A program made the translations under genes and the position numbers. Under the pieces are notes generated by a model. It did no database searches and was not told where the DNA came from. It was given only the letters and a program-made list of their open reading frames with translations. This document shows positions 25,241-35,903 of a stretch of 64,000 nucleotides of DNA, piece after piece (within the stretch, counting starts at the first letter, position 1; each line of letters begins with the position of its first letter). Source of the DNA: Climacium dendroides (taxonomy: Eukaryota > Streptophyta > Bryopsida > Hypnales > Climaciaceae); the NCBI GenBank assembly GCA_950106755.1, contig OX467082.1, forward strand, positions 12,958,001-13,022,000, given 5' to 3'.

Positions 25241-25975
25241 AGGACAAATAGTAGAATCTTGTTGTAGAAAACACCTATAGATTTTGTGCCATATGGGATT
25301 GAACACTATAATAGAATATTAGTACAATAATTACCTTCTCTTCTACTTATTATTTTTAAATAAAATTAGGCTCTTGCTACTCCTTGCACTATTTGGGACC
25401 ATGAATTGAAGATTATTGAATTTTGAAAAGTTGAAATATCAAAATCTTTACTTCTTTAAACTATGAACATGCACATTGTTAAATTTGAAATTTGTTATTT
25501 TGATCACTTATAGTTTATAAATTTGTAGTCTATACATCCTTTGCCAATAAAATATTACCTAGGGCTTTGAATTATAGAGAAGAGTGTTGGGTCTTATGGT
25601 CAAATTCCAAATTTCTTTAACCCCAAAAGAAATGGAAGCCTAGTTTGGGGCTTCACATTTTGGAGGGAGACCATTGCACAATTTGTTTTTTATAATCATT
25701 TAAAAGAATTTATGCCATATTACTAGTTTTTTAGTGCACTTACTTGTACCTAATTTGATTAAGCAATTGAAGAGGTATGAGGTGAAATGTATTTCTGGTT
25801 TCAATATAGGCTATTTCAAAAATATTTTATTTTGATTATTATTAATTAAACCATAAAATCATATAGGTAACTCATAGAAGTATATTGTATTAAAAGTTCA
25901 AATTGATAAACCCCATTGATTATAAGATTTTCTTTGAAATTCTATTAAAAATAAATTTTTACATGACTTTGTGTG
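25240..25975 (+). repeat. Repeat family S
   Basis: Defined by TAGAATCTTGTT...AAAACACC...GATTTTGTGCCA and, 350 bp on, by CCAAATTTCTTTAACCCC...GGGGCTTCACATTTTGGAG. The same blocks recur at 56790-57560 in the same order and reversed at 31640-32300. The order Q-S is kept in the copies, so the families were duplicated together. It is non-coding. Confidence 0.55.
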
Positions 25976-26800
25976 TACACTTGTATCTTTTGCAAATATA
26001 ATCATAAGATCCTATACTAGACTAGTATGAGAGTGTCTAGAAGAAATTACAAAAACTCTGACCATATTTATTATAAAATATGATCATTTAAAGTTTAAAA
26101 AAATGATTTTTTTCTCCTACTTTGACTAAACTATAAGGCTTTGAACCCTCTTAACTTAAATTTTTTATATTTTAAATTGTGAATTTAGATTTCTTAATAT
26201 TGAAAAGTTGAATTGAAAGTTTGAAAAAAAAATTCAAAGATTATTTAAAAGATTGTTAAGTAGAAGCAAGTACAAATTAAAGGAAAAAACTAAATTGTTG
26301 ATGGAATTGAAACACGCTAAAGATGGAATTGAAACACGCTAAAGCCAATGGTGAGATTGTTTTAGAAAGCAAACTAAACCATGTGTACCTTTTTTTCTAA
26401 AAAATTATGAAATTGGGTTCAAAATGAATTCTACAAGTTATTTTTTATGCATGGATTGCCTAAAATACAAGATTCTCTATAATGTTCTCATCACTAGTTC
26501 AAATAGAATGAATCAAAGATTTCCATGTAGACAAAAATATTTTCTATAAAAAAATTTCAAAATTTGAATTATTTCAAGGTTTTGCTAGGGGGTTTTGTTG
26601 CACATTTTTGAATATTTTGGGTTTATTATGGCATAACTTTTGCTTTCAAAAACTGATTGAAATAAAAAATTATATCCCCCGAAAGCTAATTAGTTTTCTT
26701 ATCTAAAAAAATTCAAAAAAATCTTGAAAAAAACTGAAATCATAAGTACTTGCATGAATTTCAATGGCCTCTAAGTGGCCTCTTGGAACTTTAGAGGTTA
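25975..26800 (+). repeat. Interspersed repeat family R
   Basis: It carries the hallmark CCAATGGTGAGATTG...AGAAAGCAAACTAAACC near 26345-26382 and the terminal block GGAACTTTAGAGGTTAA near 26785. It directly follows family S. It contains a perfect 22-bp tandem duplication at 26300-26343. Confidence 0.6.
26300..26343 (+). repeat. 22-bp tandem duplication
   Basis: The unit starts GATGGAATTGAAACACG at 26300 and again at 26322, identical over 22 bp. Its perfect identity in an otherwise diverged repeat marks a recent local duplication. Confidence 0.9.
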
Positions 26801-27315
26801 ACTTCTAAAAATCACTCAATGCTTTCAGGCCCAAAATTGCTTCAATGTACTCATTTAATCCAAAACAAGGCAAAAATCTTCATCTAAATTTACTTGTTTA
26901 TACATCCAACTTTAGTATGATACATCTTAGCTTATTGAGGCATGATTTCAAGCCATTTTCCATTTGGGGGTAAGCCTTCCCTAATGCAATATTTGTCGAA
27001 TTATCATAAATTTTTTTATTGGAGGTGTGTTTCACTAATAGCTTGATGTTTAAAATATTTCAAATCAATCCAAGTCGTCATTAAAAAATGATGCTTCAAA
27101 AGTCCATTTCTTTTTTGAATTACAAGTATTTTCAGATAGCTATGATAGATAGGTCCAACTGGGCTAGAAAATTTTTATATATACTCTCAAGTTTATTAAC
27201 AAAATCTTCAAAGTTGAGAGGCATACAAGCCTGTGATTTTGACTTACAGGTTGTTGAAATTGGGCTTTCTAAGTTTTGAACATTGCCCATTTGAAGAAGT
27301 GAGTTTTGAATAGTG

Positions 27316-27593
27316 CTACACTAAAATTGGTAAATAGTGTTGGCTACACTAATTGTCAACAATAACACTAATTGTGATTTGCAAGGTTAGTGTTAGAACA
27401 TTATTTACCCATTCTAACACTATTTTAGCTCTATAGTGAAATTTGGTCATTTCAACATTTCTATGAGAGTGCATTTAGTGTTAGGTGGGAACAAAATATA
27501 GAAGTTGGAATGGTAATATAATAAGTTAAGGCTATGATTCAATTCACTACAACACTAATTATCACCCAACACTATTTACCAATTTTAGTGTAG
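27316..27593. mobile_element. MITE with perfect 28-bp terminal inverted repeats
   Basis: The first 28 bases, starting CTACACTAAAATTGG, are the exact reverse complement of the last 28 bases. Total length is 278 bp, AT-rich, with no coding capacity. On the reverse strand the right end reads CACTACACTAAAATT, reminiscent of CACTA-type MITEs, but the left end reads TGCTACACTA and no clear target duplication is visible, so the superfamily is open. The perfect inverted repeats suggest a fairly young copy or recent conversion. Confidence 0.75.
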
Positions 27594-27651
27594 TGGTTTC
27601 CTTTCTTGCTAAGAGAAACTAACTTAAGGTTAGAAGCTCTAAAATTGCACA

Positions 27652-27766
27652 GGCTCCTAAAATCACCCACCTCCTCAAATGTATACTATGTGTACATGTT
27701 GCTTTTTCATAGCCTTCAACAATATACAAGCAATGTACATTTTAGGAGGTGGGCGATTTTAAAGCC
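27652..27766. repeat. Small inverted repeat (hairpin, 115 bp)
   Basis: GGCTCCTAAAATCACCCACC on the left pairs with the reverse of GGTGGGCGATTTTAAAGCC on the right, and ATGTAT/ATGTAC follows inside. A third related block (AGGTGGGCGATTTG) lies at about 27927. It could be a short MITE. No target duplication was found. Confidence 0.5.
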
Positions 27767-29181
27767 CTACACCATTTCAACTTCTAAATTTCATAACTAA
27801 TTCCACCAAGCTTCAAAAAATATGAAACGACTTGGGTTAGATGCCAATTCCACTTGTCTTTCAAGGAAAATTTACTGAAAATTATTTCAAGAAGCTTCGC
27901 CTCCCCCAAATTCAGTCTCAGCTCTTAGGTGGGCGATTTGTGGACCACTTACCTTACCATTAACTGGTGAGGGTCTTAAGCTTAGTGCAACCAACATAAA
28001 GCCCCTTTTTATTACTTCCAGAGGCTCCAGCCTACCAATTAAGTCATAACTTTATATACAGAATGTATCTGAAGCTCTATGATTACTTTAAACTCTTTTA
28101 ATTAATACAGTTTATTAGGGATGCTTCAATGAAATTTGGACTTGAAGAGTTGAAGGTTGCCAGAACTTACCTTTCCCTCCTTATTACTTAGAAGTCTAGG
28201 CTTAAGGTGTTTGATAGAGTGCTCCAGTTTTAATTAAGAATTGCACCAGCAGTTAAAGAAATCAAATAATTCTATCAGTTTTAGTCAACTGAACTCACTT
28301 ACCCATTTGATGATATTGGTCCACAGTGACTGTTTTTTTTTCTTAAAAAAAAAGAGAAAAAAAAAAGGAGTTTTCGGTTTCTGTTCACAACATAGTTCTG
28401 GTTTTATGGAAATATGGAAAGAAATATTAGCAACTTCAAATTGCAATGAATCGTTGCACTCATGTTGTGGGAGGGAGAGTGCTCCCGTGTTGCGTTCTAG
28501 GTTTTCATTGGGAACAATGGATGAAATAATTGGATGATATTTTTCTGGGATGAAAGCATGATAGATTTTGTGATAGGAGTTAGTCGGACAATGTGTACTT
28601 AATAAAATAAATGGAAATATGGGAGTTCGTATATAGTTTCCTACCTTCAAAAGTGGAAGTGTACTTGGTGATGGTACGGCAAGTAGAATGGATGCTTTGC
28701 CCTCGTGGGATGGTTGAACATAATTTAAATTTTTTCCCACAATTATACAAATGTAAGAGAAGGCAATTGAAGTTGTAATTTTCCAATAAAGTATGAATTT
28801 ATAATGAATTTTGAAGTGTGTTGCTCCAATTGGCCAAAGGAGTCACTAGACTCCTCCAATACCAATATAAAGTACACCCAAAGTGGTCGTGTTTCCCACC
28901 TGAATTGATTGCAATATTGTTCTAAAACAATCACTATTCATTGCATTAAATAGTCATTTTTTGTGATAATTTTACTTCCATGAGGTAGAAGTTCTTATTG
29001 TTGTCATTAACTTACTCCAATATCATCACTCAAAGCTTTTAATATAGCCACTATTCATCCCATTGTAACCCATATCTCAATCATTCAAGAATGTCTACTT
29101 TAGGTTGGGGGTATGATTATTATGGGCCCATTTTCAACTACCTCAAATGGGCAAAAATGTTTGGAATCAGTTCATCCACCT

Positions 29182-29724
29182 TTAATCCCTAAAGCACTAA
29201 ACTATGTATTTTTGGCAACATAGTGATTTTGGGTAGCTCGCTACAAATAGAATTTTAATTCTTTTTTGCTGAAATTTTCACACAACATTTTCTAGAGAAG
29301 TAGCTTCAAAGCTTGACAATCTTCATAACTTTGGACTACATGGTTAAAAAGTTATTATGCGATATGTCGTTTTCATTGCTCGGCAAGCCATTCACAAAAC
29401 TTCTTTAAAAATTACTTTTAAAAAAATAAAAAAATAGAAATTGGTCCTTTAGATTTATAGATAAGTGGGAAGCTTTGAATCACTTGATTTTTAAAGAAGT
29501 TTTTTGAGTTGCTTGGGCTACCAACTAAGCAATGAATATGACATATTATGCAATAAATTTTTAATCATGTAGTCAAAAGTTATGAAAATTGTCAAGACTT
29601 GAAGCTACTCCTTGGTTACATGTTTTGTTAAAATTTCAACAAAAACAAATAAAAAATTTAGTAGTGAACTGCCCAAAATTACTATGTTGCCAAAAAAATA
29701 CAATTTTTACCTTTAGGGATTAAT
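29182..29724. mobile_element. Foldback element, about 220-bp inverted arms
   Basis: The left arm (29182 to about 29405) is imperfectly repeated in reverse at about 29510-29724. The ends are TTAATCCCTAAAG and CTTTAGGGATTAA. Paired blocks inside include TTTTTGGCAACATAGT, AATTTTGGG, GAAGTAGCTTCAA / TTGAAGCTAC, CATAACTTT and ACTACATG. The spacer is about 100 bp. A transcript through it would fold into a long hairpin. No coding capacity; target duplication not clear. Confidence 0.65.
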
Positions 29725-30289
29725 CCCCACAGTCCTTTTGGTTGTGTTCTGAAACACCCTATCCTAAAACAATATTATGTTCTTTATTTTTGGTAATATC
29801 TTGGTAGAGCCAATCCTTGAATCCCTTAGCTCACCTACTAAAGTATATCTTTTAACCCATAAATGATGTTGTGACCATTTTTTGGTCAATGAATGGCACA
29901 AAATCTTTGAGTGTAGGACAAAAGTGCAACTATTCATCCTTGAAATTTTGCATAAAAAAAAAGAGGTCTTGTATACTAGTTTGACTTCCAATGAATGCTT
30001 TAGGATTTTCTTAAATCAACTATTCATACTATGCAAAAAAAGATGATTTCTACGGTCACAAGCCCATCCTTTATATGTTAAACATTTTATAGCGGGAAAA
30101 CATCACCAATTAGAAAATTGTGACATTTGAATTTCATAAAAAGAATTCAACCCATCCCCAAAGTTGAAGTTTCATCTTTCAGACTTTTGATTAAATTAAT
30201 TGTACCTCCTACAAACATAAGAGGAAAAAATCTCATACAAAAAATAAGTTGAAAATATATGAACAATAAGATACTATAGCTGCAATATA

Positions 30290-30870
30290 CTTCAATATTA
30301 TTTAAACTTTTAGAAAGTGAAAAGTAGAAAAAATCAAAGAAAAAAAATACTAAATTGCTAATAATTCAAAACAATAATAACAATAAATTCAATCCCAATG
30401 GTGAGAATGTTTTGTAGACAATTTGTACATAATATCTTTTTTATGAAATTATGAAATATTGAGTTTAAAAATGAACTTCAAATATTAAATCTGATGAAAT
30501 GCTGTGATTGCCTCCAATATGAAGCTTACCTTAACTTTCATTTTCTAAATAAAAATAGAATTATTCATAGCTTTCTATGTACACATGTACCTATAAAATC
30601 AATACAGAATTTATCTTCTTAAAAGAGACAAAAAAATAGCTACCTATACAATGCAATTTTGCTAAAAAATGAAATAATAGAACCTTTTGATTTTTGCAAT
30701 TCTTATTGAAATAGCAAGAAATAAGCCTAGTTTGAGATGAAGAAGGTCTAAGAAAAGATGTTAATTATAAGCTCCAATAAAAATATTTTAAAAATAAAAA
30801 TTTAAAGTTACTATTGCATGCTTAGAAATGCAATAATTCATTTTGATGAGTCAAAAAGCCTTTAGAGACC
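30290..30870 (+). repeat. Interspersed repeat family R, diverged copy
   Basis: It contains TAAATTGCTAATAATTC, then CAATCCCAATGGTGAGAATG near 30395, then the long A-rich section. It ends near CCTTTAGAGACCAAATT. Less similar to the other copies. Confidence 0.45.
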
Positions 30871-31639
30871 AAATTTGGAATTAGTGCAATGGCACACATT
30901 ACATATTGCAAGGCATACATTTAGAATGTCTATAAATTACTCAATATTATCTTCATGTTCACTTTTGTATGAATATCAAGGTAGTTTTATTGTTGAGCAA
31001 GGCAAATCTTGTCATTTTGTTATACATTTAAATCCTTCCAACATCACAATGAAAATATATTGACAATGTTCATAAAAAAATTGACATGTAAATTAATTTT
31101 ATATGCTAAAAATATACAATTTTGGCTAAATATTCAATTGTCCATTTGGTTGAAAATTGTCTTTTAGAGAACAAAAATTGAAGAATGGTTTTTGCGCTCC
31201 AATTAATTTTAGGCAGTCAATTGTAATCCCAATTTTATAATCCTATGATTGATTTTTTGCATATTAGGATTGTCTTAAATGCAAGACAAATTTTTATAGA
31301 ATTTGGATTCGTAGATACAAAATTATGTCTAATTTATTCTTTCTTATCAAAACATAGGCAAGTCAAGCAAAAAAATATACTTCATAGATTTGCATTCCTT
31401 TGTATTGAATTGTTTGGCATGGATTGTCAACTAAACTTCAAAGTAATTCATTAATTTATATACGCCATGTGACACAAAAATTTTGTTAGAAAATATTTGA
31501 AAGATAAACTATGCATATGGTCACACACAAATTTATAAAAAAGTCTTTTTCTTAGTATTCCACAACAAATATCTTACAATCAATGAGGTTTTAACAAGTT
31601 AAAATTTTAACACAATATACTTTTATGAGCTATCTATAT

Positions 31640-32660
31640 GATTTTATGGTTGAATTAAAAGTAATAAATAAAATATTTTTCTAGTTGCCCATAATGACAC
31701 CAAAAGCATAGTTCACCTCACAACTACCATTTGCTTAGACAAGTTGGACATAGGTGAGTGCACTAGAAAGTCAGTATCATGATATACATTTCCTTAAAAT
31801 GTATTATAAAAAGCAAATTGTACAATGGCATGCCTCAAAAATGTAAAGTCCCAAATGGACTTCCATTCCTTCAAAGTTTAAAGAAATTTGGAATTTCACC
31901 ATAGGACCCAATATTCTTCTCTACAATTCTCCCTCCTAAGTAGGGTTCAATTTAACACAAACTCATCTTAGGCCCTAGGTGGTATTTTACAAGTGACAGA
32001 TATATAGACCACAAATTTATAAATTGTAAATGATCAAATTACAAGTTTCAAAATTTACAATATGCATGTTTATAGGTTCAAACAAATAAAGATTTTCAAA
32101 ATTCAACTTTTCAAAATTCTTTAATCTTCAATTAATTGTTAAAAACAACAAAAAGAGTTATAGAACCCAATTTCATTTTAAAATAATAATTAGAGAAGCT
32201 TATAACTATTCTACTATTATTCTATTATAGTGTTATCCTATTTGGCACAAAATCTATCTAGGTGTTTTTAGCAACAAGATTTTACTATTTGTCCTATGTG
32301 ATATGAAAAGACATCAAATAAGTATGCAAAGTCCTTGACGTAATGCATAGTGGATGGAAGGAATCAAAGGACAAACAATAGGAGACAACTTCAAATAATT
32401 CATAATTATAGTTGTGCAACTTCAATATTATGGAGTATTGATCATGTTACTTTTAAGGAATATTGTACCCCTCATGCTTTAAAAGAATTCCACGTTTACT
32501 TGAGAATTGACAAATAGAGGATTGATGGATAAAAAATTGATAGATAGAGATTGATGGATACAAGATTGGCAAATAAAGAATTGACAATAGAAAATTGACG
32601 GATAGCCCGTATATAAATCAAGGCCTACGTGAACTTCAATCTAGAGGTTCAAACTAGGAT
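31640..32660 (-). repeat. Repeat families S and Q, reverse orientation
   Basis: Read on the minus strand, the family Q blocks (GATTCCTTCCATCCAC at about 32350, CTCTAGATTGAAGTTC at about 32640) and the family S blocks (AATCTTGTTGCTAAAAACACC near 32260, GGACTTTACATTTTTGAGG near 31835) occur in the order found on the plus strand at 24540-25975. Confidence 0.55.
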
Positions 32661-33064
32661 ACAAAAACATGGAAACACTTTGAAATGTAGTGATTAACAT
32701 ACAAAGATGTAGTGATTCTACCTATCTTGAACATTTAAAAATACCTTTTAGAAGACTTTGAAACAAACAAAATTTGAATGTGGTATTTGTTGTTGTTGCT
32801 CAAACATCCAATTACACTTCAAATTGGCCTTATGAAGATCTCCTACTAACTAAAATAAATAGAATTTGATACAATTGATGAAATGACACAACTCTTGGAC
32901 CTTCAATGATAGTCTTGATAAGACTAAACAATTCACTCCTAGTCTTCCAATAATAAACCTTGCTTACTCAAAGTCACTTTGAATTGAGTTGAAACATCAA
33001 CTCGAGTGTTAAATTGGTGAATGCGCATTAATATTGCTATATAGAATAAACAGACAAACATTGC

Positions 33065-33562
33065 TTGAAGGTATTTGAACAGTAGGGCTCATAAGGTTTT
33101 TTTCGTCACAATGCTTTAACTCATAGAGTCCCAAGGCCTTCTTTCTACAAAAATAAACACTCAAAACTTCCATTTCAATAGCAAAGATCAAAAAATATTT
33201 TAAAAAATGTTTTTCTTTTGCATATCCAATCATGGGATCTTGTATTAGACTAATGTAGGAATGCATGGAAGAAATTTCACAAACTTTAATCATGTAGATT
33301 GCAAGATATGTGCATTTAAAGTGAAGGGAACAACTATTTTCTTGCACCATGTTCAACTACAATTTTTGGCCTTGCATCCTTCATAAACCTAAATTTTTTG
33401 CTCAATTGATTTTAAATTTTAAATTTTTTATGATGAAGAATTGAGATGAGAGTCTAGGAAAAAAATTCAAGAAAAAAACACTTAGTTTTCATTCACTAAA
33501 AAATTGTTAAGTAGAAGTAGGTTCAAGATTGAAGTGAAAACCAAATTGTTTACAGCTCTATG
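33065..33562 (+). repeat. Inverted duplication, left arm, part 1
   Basis: This segment is the reverse complement of about 63506-64000. I count 5 differences in about 498 bp, all transitions. It continues at 52937 after the outer element. The duplication probably extends left of 33065 and beyond the right edge of the window. Confidence 0.9.
33558..33562. repeat. Target-site duplication CTATG, left
   Basis: CTATG occurs here and at 52937-52941. In the uninterrupted inverted copy near 63500 it occurs once, which shows that it was duplicated by the insertion of the outer element. Confidence 0.9.
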
Positions 33563-33597
33563 TGTCGTGACCTAGAATGTCATATTTAGATTAGTTA

Positions 33598-34398
33598 CTA
33601 GCGGTTGGCGCTTGCTATGCTTTGCATTCATCATTAGAATTTTATAAGAATTTTTATGTATTAGATAGAATGCAGAACAAAAACTTCAATAAATCTTCAA
33701 ATAAAAATGACTAAAATCTTTGTATAATTTTTTTAATAAGTAAGCATATATTGAAATGTACAATAGAAATTTATTGAATGATGAATGAAACATATGCAAT
33801 GGTAAAGATACGCATACATTAGAATGCATTAGAAATTTGACTCCATTGTTACAAAAAATGACAATCCAAATTGAAGAATTTAAAAGAAAAACTTTTAAAT
33901 CTCAAAAACTTTGTAAACAATTTAATTGTTGTGGAATCCAAAATGGCTTCAGTTGAATAAATTTCTCAAAATCATTTAGTAGTAGCAATAGAAAATTGAA
34001 ATCATGAAAGCTCGAAGCTTACAAAAGCACAAAATCATAGAAGTGCAAAGAAGTGTAAAGCCAAGAGAAGCAATGGATTTGCTACCTCTATAATATCATC
34101 CTATGGATCCTCTTTAATATCACCTTAATTGCAACAACTATATTATTTCTATAATATCACCCTTTGTAAAAAATGATATTACATAAGTGACTGCAAACTG
34201 CTACTCTATTTCTGTAATATCACATTGTGTGAAAATACAACTTCTATGTATGTATGATTGAAAATATTTTTATAGAATAATTAAATAATTATTTTAAAGA
34301 CTTATTGAAATCATTATCATGCATTCTATTCAAATATATCAAAATTTTACTAATGTGTGATACAATGAATGCGTAGCATAGCAAGCACGAGCCCCTAG
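33598..34398. mobile_element. 801-bp terminal-inverted-repeat element inside the outer element
   Basis: The left end CTAGCGGTTGGCGCTTGCTA and the reverse of the right end (CTAGGGGCTCGTGCTTGCTA) match over about 35 bp with a few mismatches, continuing ATGCT..GCATTCAT. TA flanks both ends (33596-33597 and 34399-34400), suggesting a TA target. The interior is AT-rich and non-coding. It lies 35 bp inside the outer element and is therefore younger than that element family's end. A non-autonomous mariner-like element is possible. Confidence 0.6.
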
Positions 34399-34743
34399 TA
34401 TTAATGATAGTATTTGTTATATTACGGAGGGACTTATGATTTTAGTAGTATTATAATAGAATAGGATTATTTTTTATTTTTTTATTTCCTAGACCCCAAA
34501 CCAGATATATAACATAGTATTGAAATCCAGAAGATAGGAAATTCTTAAATATATAAAGTGGTTAACTAGGAAACTAGTTTTCCCGGAACTGAAACCAGGA
34601 TTAGTGGATAGGCCAAGAAAATCTTATCGGAACCAAAGTTCAGGGTCGTTGAAACCAGAAGCTAAGACTAAACTATTGGAAACTAGCCAAAAGTTACATA
34701 GGGAATTTCTACATTATACTAGGAATTTAGGATTGGTAGTACA

Positions 34744-34883
34744 AACGGTCATTTTTCCGGAAAATACGGAACGGTGGGACCAACGGTCACTAGCCTGGGA
34801 AGTACGGAAACGGTCACTATAGCGGGAAAATAGGAACGGTCGGATTCAATGGCTGATTGAAAGAAACGGTGGAATCAAACGGT
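34744..34883 (+). promoter_or_regulatory. Cluster of seven AACGGT motifs
   Basis: AACGGT occurs at 34744, 34770, 34782, 34809, 34835, 34865 and 34878, all on the + strand, 200-340 bp before the outer element's ATG. AACGG is the core of plant MSA elements bound by MYB3R factors and fits the MYB consensus. A promoter role is inferred. Confidence 0.45.
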
Positions 34884-35082
34884 TGGAAAGAAAGGGGTTT
34901 TGAACGAGAAGTTTAAAAGATGGAAATTTAAGGTTCCTGTAGCCATTCCTTACCTTCGCTTCCACATTCTGTGTCCCTGTATGCGCTTAGTGGTTTCCGG
35001 TTTTTCCTATCATAGTTTTTAGATGCAAACAACCGAGTAGTGAATTGAGTGAGAGACTGTGAGAGAGAGGTGGTTGTCAATC

Positions 35083-35898
35083 ATGTTTGGAAGTGAGTTT
35101 GAGGAGGAGGCCACGACCCCAAGAGTGTCATTGAAGTACATCTCGCTCGTGATTCTAGAAGATACAACAGAGAGGGCAGAACTGCAGGAGGACTTGAGCC
35201 AAATGGACTGTACTAGATTGATGGAGCGACTGTAGAGCTTCAAGGACGAGGCAATGGTGCGGAAAGTGTTGCACCAATAGTCCAACGAGTGGAGAAAGAC
35301 CATGAAAGCTGTTCCGAATAAGTGGAATGCGGGAATTTGGCGGGTAGTTTATGGGCTTCCCAAAAGAGGAGAAGGACTAGTTTCCTGGACTGACAAGTTT
35401 GTGGTGGGTAAGTTTCCGAATGCTCCCCACTCCAAGGATGGATATATAGTGAGCAAGTGCAAGGACGCAAGAGAGAGGAGGGTGTTGGAATTTTTAGTTC
35501 CCATCCTCAATTCAGACAGAGGCATTCGACTTACTATTACGTTAGGAAACACGATTTTCGGTGCTCTGTCTGAAGACCGGAAAGTCAACTAGGGCCTAGT
35601 GTTGAGGGACCATGTAGGAAAACTATGCAAGGCGGTGGAGAAGACCAAACCTTCCGGTCTTTCCCCGTTTCTCTATCATTTGTATCATGCCCACAATTGT
35701 ATGAGAGAGTAGGAGAGGCATGAGTATCAGGTCCAAGAGGTTAAGTTAGTCCATGGGATGAAAAGTGACTCAGAGGAAGAGAAAGAAGAGAAAGAGAGAG
35801 AATCCTCTGAGCCTACTGAAAAGAAGGAACAGGAATAGGAAATGAGAGAAGAGGTTCAGAGAGGGAAGAGAAAAGAGAAGGACCCAATTTGGGGTAGT
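35083..35898 (+). pseudogene. Outer-element accessory protein, N-terminal part, with TAG stops
   Basis: The frame starts at ATG 35083 (MFGSEFEEE...) and stays open to the nested insertion except for five in-frame stops, all TAG (near 35233, 35278, 35590, 35710 and 35836). The segment IWRVVYGLPKRGEGLV followed later by VN-stop-GLVLRDHVGKLCKAV recalls IEEVFQLPKSG and VINWALFVSRRLHAVV in the accessory ORF of the nested gypsy element, in the same order. A Glu/Lys-rich, probably coiled or disordered, region follows. The family is not certain; it resembles the plant transposon protein domain seen in Athila-type accessory ORFs. The frame continues after the nested element at 50634, with a one-base shift near the junction. 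Confidence 0.55.
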
Positions 35899-35903
35899 GA
35901 TCC
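35899..35903. repeat. Target-site duplication GATCC, left
   Basis: GATCC directly precedes the left LTR and is repeated directly after the right LTR at 50629-50633. Confidence 0.95.

Larger units (their letters stand above)
21324..33562. other. AT-rich, gene-free repeat region
   Basis: From about 21.6 kb the sequence returns to AT-rich DNA made of long repeats that recur in direct or inverted order at 53-64 kb, with MITE-like elements near 27.3-27.8 kb and a foldback at 29.2-29.7 kb. Open frames are short and not conserved between repeat copies. I see no host gene. Confidence 0.6.

Noticed and set aside
28285..28740. 151-codon minus-strand frame
   Set aside because: Its end is read from a poly(A)/poly(T) stretch (Phe/Lys runs). 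No motif.
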